A stretch of DNA of 64,000 bases from Gigaspora margarita (GCA_009809945.1 WTPW01000196.1:231670-295669), one strand, 5' to 3'. Numbered from the stretch's first letter, positions 33,213 through 45,599 are shown. Notes: generated by a model not told the origin, from the letters alone. Numbers and translations: made by a program.

Positions 33213-33378
33213 AAAGTCTATGTGCTACCCAAGGTGGTTCACCATCCTGTTCAAATTAAATAGTAATTTGATGATACGCATCATCTTAGGGCTAGGGTTA
33301 GTCAGTTAATTTAGTATTTAATTTGAATAGGGTAGCAGTAAATTATTTACTACCCTGAGTAGCACATAGATAACTCCG
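33213..33378. mobile_element. MITE with 11-bp duplication (166 bp)
   Basis: The inverted ends centre on TCTATGTGCTACCCAAGGT and its complement ACTACCCTGAGTAGCACATAG. ATTATTTAGAA flanks both sides (33202-33212 and 33379-33389). Duplications of 9-11 bases suggest a Mutator-like origin. Confidence 0.65.
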
Positions 33379-33795
33379 ATTATTTAGAAGATATAGTATT
33401 CTTTGTACAAAATATTTTTATATATTTCTGAAACTGAGAATTGGTATCTTCCAAAGTATTAATATGCTATTTTAACTAAATAGTTATTTTTACCAAGAAA
33501 CTTGTAACATTAGTAATAGTAAATGATTTGATTATTTGCTAATTTTTTAAATAAACCCAAATGACTTCAAAATGACTAGTTATTCTTGATTATTCAAATT
33601 TTGGATCATTTGAAAATAACTTATAACCAAATAACTATAATCTTTTCTAAATAACTATATTTATTTGGACATTAGGTTATTTAGTATATTGAATTAATAT
33701 TTTATTGGCCATAAAAAGCCTGTATAATATTTTGATTAAAACTATACAAGTTAGGGATTAATACATTAATTTACATCAGCGAATTATATATATGT

Positions 33796-35561
33796 AATCT
33801 TACGTAAGATATTAGGGCCCGTAATATGACAAAAATTTTACGTTATATAGCATATTATTTAATATAATTACATTATATTATGGTTATATTACAGAAATTA
33901 TTTTGAAATATTTCAAAATATATTGCAAATATTGTGAAATAAATCTAATAAAAAAAAGGGGCCACATGAGGATGATTTCATATTGTTTTGCATTGTTTTG
34001 CAAATTTTTTCAAAATTTTCAAAATTTTTTAAAAAAAATTAACGATATACATATTTATATAATCATGCTTTTTTACAGATTTTTGCACAGTTTCACAATT
34101 TAATATAAAATTTTATATTTATTTATTATTATTATACATTATATTTTAATTTTATTAAATATACATTTTTAATTAATATTATTATATATTACATTATTAG
34201 TATTATTTACATTATTACAAATATTTTAAACTACTTTCACACTTCATCGCATCTAATTCTATTACTATATACAAAAAACTAGCCCTATTTTAAACTACTT
34301 TCGCACTTTGTCACATCTAATTCTATTACTATATACAAAAAACTAACCCTATACACTTATTTACACTTACTCCAAAGTTAGCTATTATCTTTGCTTCTTT
34401 GTTTTCTATTGTCTTTGCTTTGGCTATTTCTTTTGTTTCAGCTATAACCTTCATTTTGTTCTCTTTTCTAAATACTTCAAAGAAGTGAAAAAATAAAAAA
34501 ACATTTCTCAGAAGTGTTAGTGTTCTTGCAAATTGCTAGAGAAATCTAGTATGTTCTTGCAAAGTGCCAAAGAAGTTAAAGCTAGTATTTTTGTAAAGTG
34601 CCAGAAAAGTTGCAAAGTGTCAAAGAAGTCAGGAATAAATAAAATAAAATAAAAATAAAAAAATAAGTAAAAAAAAACAAACAAAAAAACAAACCATGTA
34701 AGCAAACTAATAAAAAAAAATAAACAAAGCCCCAAATCTTCATTTCTCTAAAGTAAAAGTTTGCATTCTTGCAAATTCAAAAATTGGGTTAATGTTCTTG
34801 CAAAATGCCAAAAAAGTCGCATAGTGCCTAAAAAGTCTGAGTTGGTTTTCTTGCAAAGTACCAGGAAGTAAGGGTTCTTTTCTCTCAAAGTGCTAGAATA
34901 AAATAAATTAATAAACCAAATTTAAAAAAAAAAAACAAAACCAAAAAAACAAAAACAAATTATATTAAATGAAAAAATAAATAAAGTCCTAACTAAACCT
35001 TTATTTCTTTAACTTGAAATTTAAAATTTGCTGGAGACATCAGTTGTATGTTCTTGCAAAGTATTAGAAGTTTGGGTAGGCTTGCGCAAGGTTTTGAAAG
35101 GTTGTTTGTTTTCTTGCAAAGTATTCTTGTAAAATGCCAAAATAAAAATAAAATGAAAAAAAATTAAAAAATAAATAAATAAAAAAAAAAACAAAATGAA
35201 AACAAAAAAATGAAACAAAAACAAAAAATGAAATGAAAATAAAAAACAAAAAAAAAAAAACAAAATAGAAGATCTAATTGTAAACAAAAGATCTAATCTG
35301 ATCTTGTGGTACTAATTTGAACATCATCAAACTATTTCAAACTATTTTGAAAAATCAGTCTAATGCACGATCCAGGTTACAGATCTACAGATCCTGCTTG
35401 GTTTTCTAGTCCTAAAATATTTTGAAAGAGGTTTGAAATATTTTGTAATATATTTGAAATATTTTGAAATTACTTTTGTTATATTTCAAAAATTGATATT
35501 TTGAAATATATTACATTATATTTTGCTTATATTACAGTTTGTAAGACCTTACGTAAGATTA
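33796..35561. mobile_element. 1.8-kb element with TTACGTAAG ends
   Basis: The ends share TAATCTTACGTAAG in inverted orientation, followed inward by a TAATAT/TTGAAATAT-rich inverted zone. The interior has a two-copy 64-base tandem repeat (34226-34353, TTTCRCACTTYRTC... TATACAAAAAACTA). A long purine-rich tract follows, with repeats of TTCTTGCAAAGTGCCA (34505-35130). A second copy begins near 63565 and runs off the window end. No transposase was seen. Confidence 0.6.
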
Positions 35562-36366
35562 TGCTATTATAATTTTGCTAATGTAGAACCAGATCAAATA
35601 ATAGTTTGGTGGTCATACTACTAAAAATATTTTTTATTTACTTCATATTTAATATTACTAAAAATTAATTTATTTTGCACTTGATATTTTGTACTTTAAT
35701 GTACTACTAGCTCAACAGTTAGTGTTTAGTACCATCTATCTTATTTAAGGTTAAAAATAAAGAAGTGCATACATATATATGCAAATTGTTATTGCTATAC
35801 TCAATTTAACTTTAGAAACAAATTGAGCTATTATTGATTAATATTTTATTCACTTTGAAAATTTATTAGTATAAATTTGTTGTAATAACTGTATTATTAC
35901 CATACTTGATAAAATTGCTTACTGTGTTTATTTTTTATTTTGCTAAGTGCTATAAAGTAAATAAAATTAGAAATATTCATAACTTAAGTGCTTAATTTAC
36001 ATATTTAGAATTATTAAAATTCTTTAAGCATATAAATTAGATTGTTTGAAGTTAAAACTTTGTTTAACATTATTTTTTTTGTATTACATAATAAAAAATA
36101 AGAAATTAAACAAATATATAAAATAAAATTATAGTATACTAAAAAATTTCCAATATAATTAAAGCATTCAATTGTTGAGCTAACTATTATATTAACTAAT
36201 TTGTCTCTTCTATTTTTAATTTAAATTTGAAAAGAATTAAGCTAGGTATTGTTAAATAAAAATTTACTTCAAATAGCTTTATTACAAATAAAGTTAATTA
36301 AAAGTAAAAATTGTTAATAGCTTATTTTAAATAGTTGAATTAATATATATTATTTATACTTACAGA
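35562..36366. other. AT-rich intergenic DNA
   Basis: No gene seen. The final bases before 36367 match the empty site near 7890-7960. Confidence 0.45.
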
Positions 36367-37794
36367 CAGTGTTGGAAATCTGTTTTGAAATTTATGTTCT
36401 CATAAGAACATATTTATTTAATTTAATGTTCTCAAAAATTTTTTTATGTTCTCAAATAAAAAAAAATTTTTTTTCTCTCTTCTCTCTCTCTTTCTCTCTC
36501 TCTTTTTCTCTCTCCCTTTTTCTCTCTTACTTGCTTTTTCACACTCCCTTTCTCTTTTAGCTATTATTTTCTTTCTCTTATTCTCTCTCTTTATTTATTT
36601 TTTAATTTTCATTTTTAATTAATATATTTAAAAAATATTAATGGTAAATAATAAAGAATATAATTTATTTAACTAAAATTTATAAACAAAGCTAAATTAT
36701 TTAAAAAAATAAAACTATAATTCATATATTTTTTTAAAAAAAAACAATTTAATATTTTAGACTTTTATATAATCTTGGAGATGTTATAGGTTTAATCCAG
36801 CTTGTATATTTAGTTTTAAGATAAGCCTTTAATGTTTCTTAATATTTAAATAAATAAATATAGTAAATATAATATATTATTCTTCTCCACTATAGTGAAT
36901 TTAGTGAATTATTTATAAATTCAAAATATAAATTTTAAATATAGCACTAAAGTTTAAAATTATAATAATTAAAGATTTGCTAAATAATTTTCTTGTAAAA
37001 AATTTATGTTATTATCATAGTGAGTTTAGCTCTCTGAAAACTTATAATAAATATTGATTTAATTGGTATTCAATATAATAATATTATATGTACCAATATA
37101 TCAAAGTTTATACAATACTGGGCAGCATAAGGCATCTGCTCTATTTATATAGAGCACAAATTTTTGATTTTTAAATAATCAATTCACATTGGCTAATTTT
37201 GATGCAATTGATTCTAATTGTCAATTCAATATATATTTTTTCTTTTTTTTTTTATATTAAATGCCAATTTGAAAATCATTACAAATTTTAACTTTAATAA
37301 CTTCTTTAAAACAAAATGTAATAAAAATCCTGACAGAAATGTTGTTTAGCAAAAAAATCTATCAATTTGTCAAAGGGTTTTTTGATTTAACTTGTTTTAA
37401 AAAAGTTATAATGATTTTAAGTTTTATTGATAAAAGTGGATGCATTTTGCTATCCAGTACTATAGTATAATGTAGCCATGCAACTATATTACACCAAAAC
37501 TGGGAATGGATAACCCAATAAATTATATTATCCAAAATCTTTCTGTAATTCAAAATCACTAAATTGTCTTCTATTTCAACAACTAACAATTAAATATTTA
37601 TAAACTTAATTATTTAAACTACTATATTAATAAAATAATTTTTTATTACTTTATATATTTACATAGAGAACATATTTTTCAAACTTAATGTTCTCAAAAA
37701 AAATTTATTAAAGAACATCTTAAATTTTGTAAATGTTCTCAAATTAAAAGTTATGTTCTCATGAGAACATGAGAACATAAAATTTCCAATACTG
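36367..37794. mobile_element. hAT-like element with TGTTCTCA subterminal repeats
   Basis: The ends are CAGTGTTGGAAAT and the complement of ATTTCCAATACTG. Each end carries four or more copies of TGTTCTCA/TGAGAACA, several as the palindrome GTTCTCATGAGAAC. The uninterrupted target is recognisable at about 7890-7960. Flanking duplicates are imperfect (TTACAGAC against TTTAAGAC). A right-end fragment of the same family lies at 52548-52700. A CT-rich low-complexity tract lies at 36470-36600. Confidence 0.75.
37362..37589 (-). pseudogene. Possible hAT transposase C-terminal fragment
   Basis: A 75-residue minus-strand frame contains ILDNIIYWVIHSQFWCNIVAW. This resembles the FW-containing helical region preceding the last catalytic Glu in hAT transposases. 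It lies inside a hAT-like element, which supports the reading. It is isolated and short, so this is tentative. Confidence 0.35.
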
Positions 37795-38680
37795 TTTAAG
37801 ACAGAAATAAAATTAAATTGCAGATATTTATAATTTAACTAAGTTTATAAACTTTGTTTTTAGTTATTATTTAAAAAACTATAATAACATATGTATTGTT
37901 ATCCTATATCCACTTCTTTAAAGATAGTAGGTAACTAGAGCGACCTTAGACAGTAAACACTTTGTGTAACCTCACTTGTTACTGTGATATATCTAAGTCG
38001 AAAGGCATTTTTTAATAAAACTTAACAAAGAAGATTTTTGGCAATTTGCAATTACGAAAGAGGCTACAATTAAAAGTATATGAAAATACTAGTAATTGTT
38101 TAATTTAAATAATAAATAAATGTATTTATTAGTAAAAGAGTATGAAAACTCGATGTTGAACTTGGGATCCATATCTGCTGCTTTTATACATTTTGTTTTT
38201 CACAAATGTAACAGACTATATCTAATACATATATAATATATGCTATATCTACTACTAATAAAATATATAATATATGTAATAGAAATGTAATATATGAAAT
38301 AAATAATATATGTATAATAAATAAAATATGTAGAATATGTGCTATAAATATCACATTTTTACATAAGCTACATGTAATGAATCTGTCCGCAGTAATCGCC
38401 TAACCAATCAGATTTTAGATCACATGATTGATCACTTATTGGTTCCGATCTTGTCATCAGTAGTCGTACAGAGATGATTCATAGCTTGTTGGAATCGGCT
38501 CGGTGAGCTGATTCGAATGGTAGTGGTTTCATTCAATTTGGATCAGTGGATCAAGAGTTATGGTCACTTTTGTAGTTTCTATATGTCAACAGTATGTACA
38601 TATAGCAAAATACAGTATGATACCTTGCACATAAGCTATATATATTTATTTAAGGCTTGGGAAGGATTCTGAAATATAAC
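37795..38680. other. AT-rich DNA with TATA-type microsatellite
   Basis: About 38217-38345 is an ATATATAATATATG-like simple repeat. The rest shows no gene. Confidence 0.45.
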
Positions 38681-38699
38681 TTGTAAAGGAGTGAATATG

Positions 38700-40959
38700 A
38701 AAAAATAATAGTGCCAAAATGGGAGAAGCCAGCCTAATCTATTTAAACAAATACTCGATTTTGGTAGCAGTACAAAGGCTAATGAGGTCTGTTAAGTAAG
38801 GGCAAAAAGGCAAAATGGTTTAAAGATATAGAAGCAAGGGTCCTAAAATTGCTAAATAACAGAGAGGTCAAGGAGCATCTTAAAATAGGCAGTAATAATC
38901 CCCAAGCATTGAAAGTAGAGTTGAAGAAAGTTTTGAAAGACAAGAGAAGAAAAGAGTGGATAGTATACAGCTCCCAAGGAGAAGAGAAGAAGGTGGGTAA
39001 GATAATAAAAAAGAAAAGAAGAGAAATTCTAGTAGAGCATTAGCAGATATAGTACTTAGATAGGGAGATAGCAACAGAGATTAGTACATGTGAAGGATGC
39101 ACAGAAATAGATGATAGGATGGTAGAAAGTGATGGACAATATCAACATTGGATTAAATTGAGCAACAAGATAAGGGTGATACTGGAGACAATAGTAGAGA
39201 AGAAGAAAAACAAGATAAAGACTTTGCTAGGTCAACTAGAAGAAAAGACAAAGACAAAAGAGTGGAAAATTAATGAAAAAGAATTTAGAAACCTAGAAGT
39301 ATTAGCAGAGTTAGAAGTAGAGATTGTCAAAAGACAGAATATAAAGAAAAATATTAAGAAGAAGATAGTACAGATGCTAGAAAGGAATAAGATAAGAGAT
39401 AAAGAGAAGTACATAATATACACAGATGGTGCAATTAAATCAAAGCCCAAAGAAGGTGCAACAAGAAGAAATATGGGTCTCAGATGGGCTCAAGTAAATG
39501 AAACACAAGACTGGTCAGAAGAAGAAATAGCTTTATAGTTAGAAGGATGGCCAAGTTCAACTCTAGCAGAACTAGTAGCAATATGGGCTGCACTGCTAAT
39601 AATGCTACTATAGAAGCAGGTAGAAATATATATGGATAGCAAAATAGTGATCAGAAATATTAGAAAAGGCTTGTAGCATACACAAAAAAGCAGGATTCTG
39701 AAAATAGAAAATGCAATATGGATAATAAAGATTGTAGACCTTAGCAAAATTAAAAATTTAAGAATAGAGCTGTTTAAAGTTAAGAGCCACAGTAAGAATA
39801 AATGGAATGACTGAGCAGATGCTCTTGCAAAGAAGGCATAGCAAGTAAAAAGATAATATAAATATATAAGGAGAAGGTTAGATGTAAAGAAATAAAATTT
39901 TGCTTGGAATAGGAAAATAAAAGAATCAACATATCTGCACGTCTACTATGTAAACTAGTAACAAATGCTAGTGTTGGAGCAGAGTAGTGAGAAATAAGAG
40001 CAATCAAGAGCCTAGAACCCAAGACAGAGACCATATCGCACAATGGGTATACTTCTAAAAGATAATAAATACCACAAAAGGGGTGCACTATAAAACAAGA
40101 AGGATAAGCACAAGAAGGAATGCACTGATAAAGTGCATAATAGAGAAGCTTCTAATATTGAAAAAACTCAACAAGAGAAAACCAGATATTTATATAATAG
40201 CAGAGTGCCAAGTATGTCTGGACAATATTAAAGAAATATAGTCGCATCTGGCATCTTGTAAAAGGCAGGCAAGTCTATAAAAAAGAATACAAAAAGTAAC
40301 CATAGCAATAGTATAGAAAGGACTAGAAGAAGAAGAGAGAGTCCACATTCTATCATATGTACAATATATAGCTTTATACAGGAAATCAAAATCAAAAGAG
40401 GTTGAACAAGAGAAGTACTTATCAAAGGTTTAATTCAGAAAATACGCGTATAAGGCTGATGCAACTACTAAAGACAAAATCAAGACAGAAATTTGTAAGT
40501 ACAGTGGTAAAGACAGCTTGGGACACCTTCTACAAACAAGTATGGTGGATACAATATGGAAAAGTGAACAAATGGGAAAGAGAGAAGAAGATAATGGGAA
40601 AAATGAAGAGAAGGATAAAAGAAGAAAGAAGCTAGGTGCTGATAGGAGAGTAAATCAATAGTGAAGAGAAGAAAGAAGAAGGTAGCTAGAAGAAAAAGAA
40701 GAATGAGTAAAAAAAAAAGCAATGAAGACAATAGTAGAACTAGTTGTAGAAGGAAGAAAACCCTCTACTACGAACTTTAAGTAGTCAGATAAGCAATCTA
40801 TCTCAACTTGAGATAGTGCAGCAGGTTGCACTTAGATACCATCTGGGTGGCCAGATGATGCTGAACTTAAGTATTAGATAGTTCTATATAGTTACAAATA
40901 TAATTTCAAGAATCTTAATAAAGTATTAGTGTGACTGCTTAAGGTTAAAAAAAAAAAAA
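38700..40959 (+). mobile_element. 5'-truncated LINE with poly(A) end
   Basis: The element ends in a 13-base A run (40947-40959) after AATAAAGTATTAGTGTGACTG. Coding remains (38815-40760) include an RNase H domain and a C-terminal CCHC motif but no endonuclease or reverse transcriptase, so the 5' part is missing. Target duplication not resolved. Confidence 0.75.
38815..40760 (+). pseudogene. LINE ORF2 C-terminal part: RNase H and CCHC region, degraded
   Basis: One main frame (broken by many TAG codons and a few shifts) shows a Lys/Glu-rich linker, then RNase H: YTDGAI (first Asp, about 39418), a Glu in TLAELVAIWAAL (about 39560-39595), MDSK (about 39632) and an ADALAKKA block (about 39815-39840). 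These residues hydrolyse RNA in RNA-DNA hybrids during target-primed reverse transcription. Further on, CQVC...SHLASC (about 40208-40258) forms a CCHC finger typical of LINE C-termini. Most stops are TAG where CAG would fit; a TGA stands just before the ADALAKKA block where CGA would fit. Confidence 0.75.
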
Positions 40960-40970
40960 TTATATATATA

Positions 40971-41111
40971 TAGATAGGTCAGGTATTAGTTTGCTTATTT
41001 TGGGGGCTTTTATACAGATCTTTTCTATTTTTATTAATTTTTGCTTATTTTTGAGTTTTTTCTGCAGATCTTTCTATTTTTAGTAATTTTATAATTAACC
41101 TGACCTATCTA
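40971..41111. mobile_element. Small MITE, TAGATAGGTCAGG ends
   Basis: TAGATAGGTCAGGT at the left and ACCTGACCTATCTA at the right enclose about 110 bases with two TTTTTGCTTATTTT-type direct repeats. It lies directly after the LINE poly(A). Confidence 0.65.
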
Positions 41112-41131
41112 TGTATATTTTGGGGTCCTGC

Positions 41132-41305
41132 TAGTGTTCTGACCTGTTACGAAAATCCCAACTCAGGTCATCTGGGTGACCTGGGTGAACACTAGGTAAT
41201 AAAAAAAATTCACTATGGGTCACCCACAGGTGGGCCATAATTCAACCCGGGTCACCCGCCCACCCACAGGTGGCCCAGGTGATACTTACATGGGTCAGAA
41301 CACTA
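41132..41305. mobile_element. hAT MITE, GC-rich (174 bp)
   Basis: TAGTGTTCTGACC at the left and GGTCAGAACACTA at the right, flanked by a perfect 8-bp duplication GGTCCTGC (41124-41131 and 41306-41313). The interior has repeated GGGTCACCC / CACAGGTGG motifs. Confidence 0.88.
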
Positions 41306-41600
41306 GGTCCTGCTTGCTTGTGATCATGTGATTTTAAGATACATTCAAGCTACTTTAATTCAAATACTCAAATTTTATTTTGACAATTTCTCATTAGTAC
41401 ATAATATGTGTGCCTAAAAAATTGCCTAGTTTAATTAAAAAATAATTATAGCATTTAGATAGCTAAAATTAGTCTTATATAGTATACAAATTATTTTTCA
41501 TATTTGCTAAAATTATTAACAATATTTTTTGAATTCTTTTCATCAAAAATTATATAGTATAATTTTTCAGAAAGTTTCATATAAAAAATTTAGCAGTGCT

Positions 41601-41815
41601 AAAATGTTTGCTAAAAATACTTATTTTCAAAATAATAAGCAAACATGTATATTGATATATACTAGTATATTTATATTTATTTAATATTTATATATAGAAT
41701 AAAACTAAAATGTTTGCTAAAATTACTTATTTTCAAAATAATTTAGGCAAATATGTATATTGATATATACTAGTATATTTATATTTATTTAATATTTATA
41801 TGTAGAATAAAACCT
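41601..41815. repeat. Tandem duplication, about 106-base unit, two copies
   Basis: AAAATGTTTGCTAAAA...TACTTATTTTCAAAATAAT...GAATAAAACT occurs twice in a row with few changes. The second half of each unit belongs to the dispersed repeat also seen near 8507 and 31410. Confidence 0.8.
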
Positions 41816-42016
41816 ACTTTAAATGTAATAGGCATCAAAAATGTAACTTTTAATAGTGCTTGGCACATAATTCTCCTTTACTATATAGTATAAGATACTA
41901 TATTATTCTGCTCTATTATTAATTGGTTTTTATAATAGTTAAATATACAATTTGTATAAGCTAATAACATTTCTTTTGAGAATATTAAATGAATAATAAA
42001 TTAAAATTGTACAATT

Positions 42017-42180
42017 GGGGGTGTGGCAACTTAGAGAAGTTGGTAAGTTGTCACCCCCAAGTGGCAGGTCTAGGGTTCAAATCCTACTGCCGATGCTTTG
42101 AAAAATAGGCCTGTGTTATGGTAACTATTTCTCCTCGTAGGTCCTTTGGTATACCATCTTAAGGATAGGGTATCTCACAT
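42017..42180 (+). mobile_element. tRNA-derived SINE
   Basis: A tRNA-like head starts GGGGGTGTGGCAACTTAG. The exact pol III B box GGTTCAAATCC is at 42074-42084. The arms do not fold into a full acceptor stem, so this is not a functional tRNA. The tail TTAAGGATAGGGTAT (42159-42173) is shared with the inverted element at 42893, so tail sharing with a partner element is likely. Confidence 0.65.
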
Positions 42181-42892
42181 GATTTGCAATATAGCAAAAT
42201 AACGGACATGCTGCATATTGTAGATCATTTGTGTAACTAATCTAAAAATAGTAATTTATTATTTATTAGCCAATCAAATTATTTTATGTCTACGAACGTA
42301 TAAAGACTAAAAATCTTTGAACCTACAATGATTTTTTTTATTTTATACAATCTTACTCATATTATAATAAAAGATTTTATTGCAATAAGTTTTAAATACT
42401 TGTTACAAACACTTGCGCACAAAAAATCCAACCTTCCAAATAGTTTATATATTATATTTAATACGGTTCTAACATATTATATAATCTATAAATAGATTTC
42501 TTTAATAAAAACAAAAGGTTTCTAATAAACTTCCAAAAAATTCTTAATTACGAATAATTTTTATAATATCATTGGTTGTAAACAAGTGACCGAAGTTGTA
42601 TCCTGTAAAATTTAAAGAAAAAAAAACCATTTTTAATAAAGTTTACTTGACATGTGCATTTTTGAAGCCACGTGCGCAAAGTTAATACTATATTATTTCT
42701 AAACAAACCTCTTTTTAAACAGTTCGTTTAACAAAAAACTGTTTACTAGCAAATACACAACCTTTAAACAACTGAAAAATTTTCTTTTTAATGATCTTAG
42801 ACCGTGAGTTAAAAGTTTTTAACAGTCACGAGTTTGTATAGTCTTTTATAGGGGCTGAATCCGTGATCTGCATAAAATTATATATGTGTAAC

Positions 42893-43740
42893 ATCATACG
42901 AAATACCCTATCCTTAAATGGGAGCCATCAGGCACACAAAATCCAAGAATCAGAAAATGGATACCCGTTTGGAAGTCCCAAGTGAGGAAGTAGCAAAGAT
43001 CTTTGATGATGCTAACCATAATTGGAATATCAAAAACCAGAGCTGGAGAACTGGATGACAAGATCCTCGAGGAGGGGGTCCACCAACCTGGCTGCCAGAG
43101 TCGCACTGGAGGAAAAGAATATGTGTTTCGGCAGCATGTACCAAGAGGAGGGAGTCCATTTGGCACCTAAAGCTAGGCTGACTGACCCTTTCAGGCTAAC
43201 TGGTTTGGAAGTTTGGGGATACTGAGAAAGGACTGATAGAAAGGTTGTGGTGGGTATTAGGATTGGAGTGAACCTTACAAGGGCAGAAGTAGGTAATGGT
43301 AGAGGTTTAATGATTAGTCCTAACCCCAAGTGTCAGTATAATGCAGATGCATAAGTTACTGAAGCGTAGGTAATACCTGTGTGGGACAGAAACTGCTCTA
43401 CCAAGTGTTTCACAAGGATAAACTAGTCCTAAGGGGTTTTGCGATACATCCAGAACTGGCCTTGATAGCCTTATGTAATGGAAGACTGTACTAGTGATAC
43501 AAGAAGAACTTGGCAGGAGGCGCAGGGACCAGAAGGTTTAAATAGGCAATGCTAGTATGCAGGTTGCAGGTATAGCAGCTAGTGTAGGACCTTCAGGTGG
43601 CTACTTAAATAGGCAACCAAAGTTGCAGGTGTGGCTAGTTGTACTCTCATCAATGTAACAAATGCCAGGGTGCCCCTGAAGGCGCCCATAGTCTGATTTA
43701 CTTGAATAAAAGCTTCTCCCCAGAGTAGAAACTTTGACAC
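42893..43740 (-). mobile_element. SINE/LINE-end-like element, better preserved copy
   Basis: It is GC-richer than its surroundings and reads on the minus strand to a tail TTAAGGATAGGGTAT near 42903. Its diverged copy is 31620-32275. Overlapping open frames on both strands are not conserved between the copies, so I do not call a protein. No tRNA-like head is visible, so this may be 5'-truncated. Confidence 0.6.
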
Positions 43741-44101
43741 ATAAAAATAAAAAATAAAATTGTACAATTTTCTATTACTGTAATAGTACAAGTAGTACAA
43801 AGGTAAAAGCTACAAAATGTAACTGTATAAAAATTCTAATTTTATAAGGAAACATGATCGATCAGAACAGCTATTGGAAGTTTAGTTGAATTTGAACTCC
43901 CACAATAGAAATGCATCATAATATAATATAGTATTAGTTATATACCAAAAATGTAGTACAAAAAATGAAGTGTATGGTTTACTGGAGAGTTAAGTGGTAT
44001 GTACAAATCTAAAGATCTGATTGGAAGTTGAAACTTGTGACTTTATATTTCTATTATTAGTTCATTTGTATATATTGATGTGCATATGTATGTATAGTGT
44101 G

Positions 44102-44370
44102 ATGAATTTAATTTCTTTGACCAATCATTGATTAAACACAAAAAAGTAAATAATACAACAAAATACTGTAAACTGCCATATACAAGATCTGGGTCTGTTA
44201 CAGTTTCCAAAAAAATTAATTAGTTAAAAAAGAAAATAATTAGTAAAAATAAGGGGTTCTGATATATGGGGATCTTGTATATGACAGTTTATGGTAACTC
44301 TGTTAGTATTATTAAGAGTTCTCTAATGTGCTGTACGAGAGTGTGTGAGGCACCTAGAATTAAATGTCCA
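44102..44370. repeat. Repeat also present at 45717-45900
   Basis: GATGAATTTAATTTCTTTGACC...CATTGATTAAACAC and TTATTAAGAGTTCTCTAATGTGC match 45717-45900 in the same orientation. This copy is interrupted by the MITE at 44166-44294. Confidence 0.7.
44166..44294. mobile_element. MITE with TA target (129 bp)
   Basis: The ends CTGTAAACTGCCATATACAA and the complement of TTGTATATGACAGTTTATGG are inverted, with TA at both sides (44164-44165 and 44295-44296). The copy of the host repeat at 45717-45900 lacks it. Confidence 0.85.
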
Positions 44371-44482
44371 AAGAAACTAGTAGATTGATCCATTCTGGAC
44401 TTTGCAAAGCATACTATATCTTTGATTAGTTTTTTGACTATATTGTGTAATATGAATAAAAACTATTCTTGAGTCCAGTATT

Positions 44483-44960
44483 ACTATTATAATATTTTTG
44501 TGCCCAATATCATGATATTAATTTATTCTACTTCTGCCTTATAATTATCATTTTTCTTTATATTATTATGTAATATTAAATTGATCATACCTCCAATCAT
44601 CCTTGTATCATCCTACTTTATTCTATTTTTATCATTTGTCCTTTCCTAATTTGTTCTTTATACTCTCCCTTCATTATTACTAGAGGTGGGTTCAGTCATA
44701 ATCAGCCATCATTAAGTTATTATCGGTGTTACTGTAATAATATTTTTGCTCCCAAAAATCACAGCATTTCCTTATCTACCCTGCTTTATAATCATCATTT
44801 TCTCTTATGTGATAATTAATTGATCATACTTCTGATTGTCCTTGTTACTAATTTTATCCTTTATTTCTTTTCTAATTTGTTTTCCATACTTAGAACTTTC
44901 TTATTGCTATTTATAGTTCTCCCAATTTCTATATTTGTTCTTATATATATATATATTAAT
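44483..44960. repeat. Direct repeat of about 220 bases, two diverged copies
   Basis: ATAATATTTTTGTGCCC... to TTGATCATACCTCC...CATCCT (44483-44640) recurs at 44735-44850 as ATAATATTTTTGCTCCC...TTGATCATACTTCTG. No coding. Confidence 0.55.
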
Positions 44961-45599
44961 TATTGTACCTGAACTCTATACACATCATTCTGTGATGTAT
45001 GAAAGTGAATTGATTTGATGCATGAACAATACTAAGAATTGTTGAACAATCAAAGTCTTTATATATTATTGTAAATCTTCTAGCCCAATAAAAAGTTAGT
45101 AAAGCAGAATTAGAGTAATGCAAGGTGAACTTTATTGTTATTCAAAGAGTTAAAGATATTATTTATGTATATATTGTATATGTATATAAGTCTGATGTAT
45201 TCGCTCTTCATATATCTTCAAAAAGCATTAGGCATTATCTTAATGATTCCTCATTTATAATAAAACGAATGCTTATTATATTGTATCTTGTGACTTTTAC
45301 TTATTTTTGCATCACTTCCTTTTGAATCCCCTTTCCACAAATTTATAAATCTGACCCTATATATTACTTCATTTGTTCACTACACTGACTAAACTCAGTT
45401 TTTTCTCCCAATTCGATATTGACATTGGCTAATCGCTCATAGTCAGTTGTTCATAGTTGGTCATACAGTTAAGTAAACAGTTATAGCTAATAAATTTATC
45501 CAATTATTAAGTGGCAATTTGTGATAGAACACTGTACAGACTACCAAATGAGAAACAAAGCATAGTGATTTGCATCATATAATTAATAAAACTATTGTT

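Noticed and set aside
34517..35287. Phe-rich 60-90 residue minus-strand frames
   Set aside because: They are translations of long A/G-rich low-complexity tracts; the composition is an artefact of the simple repeat.
42017..42100. A functional tRNA gene
   Set aside because: The B box is perfect but the acceptor and D arms do not pair properly, and it carries a retroposon-type tail; a SINE head explains it better.
43022..43329. Overlapping 67-99 residue frames on both strands of the 43-kb element
   Set aside because: They are not preserved in the diverged copy at 31620-32275 and match no family I recognise; the GC-richer sequence alone lengthens open frames.
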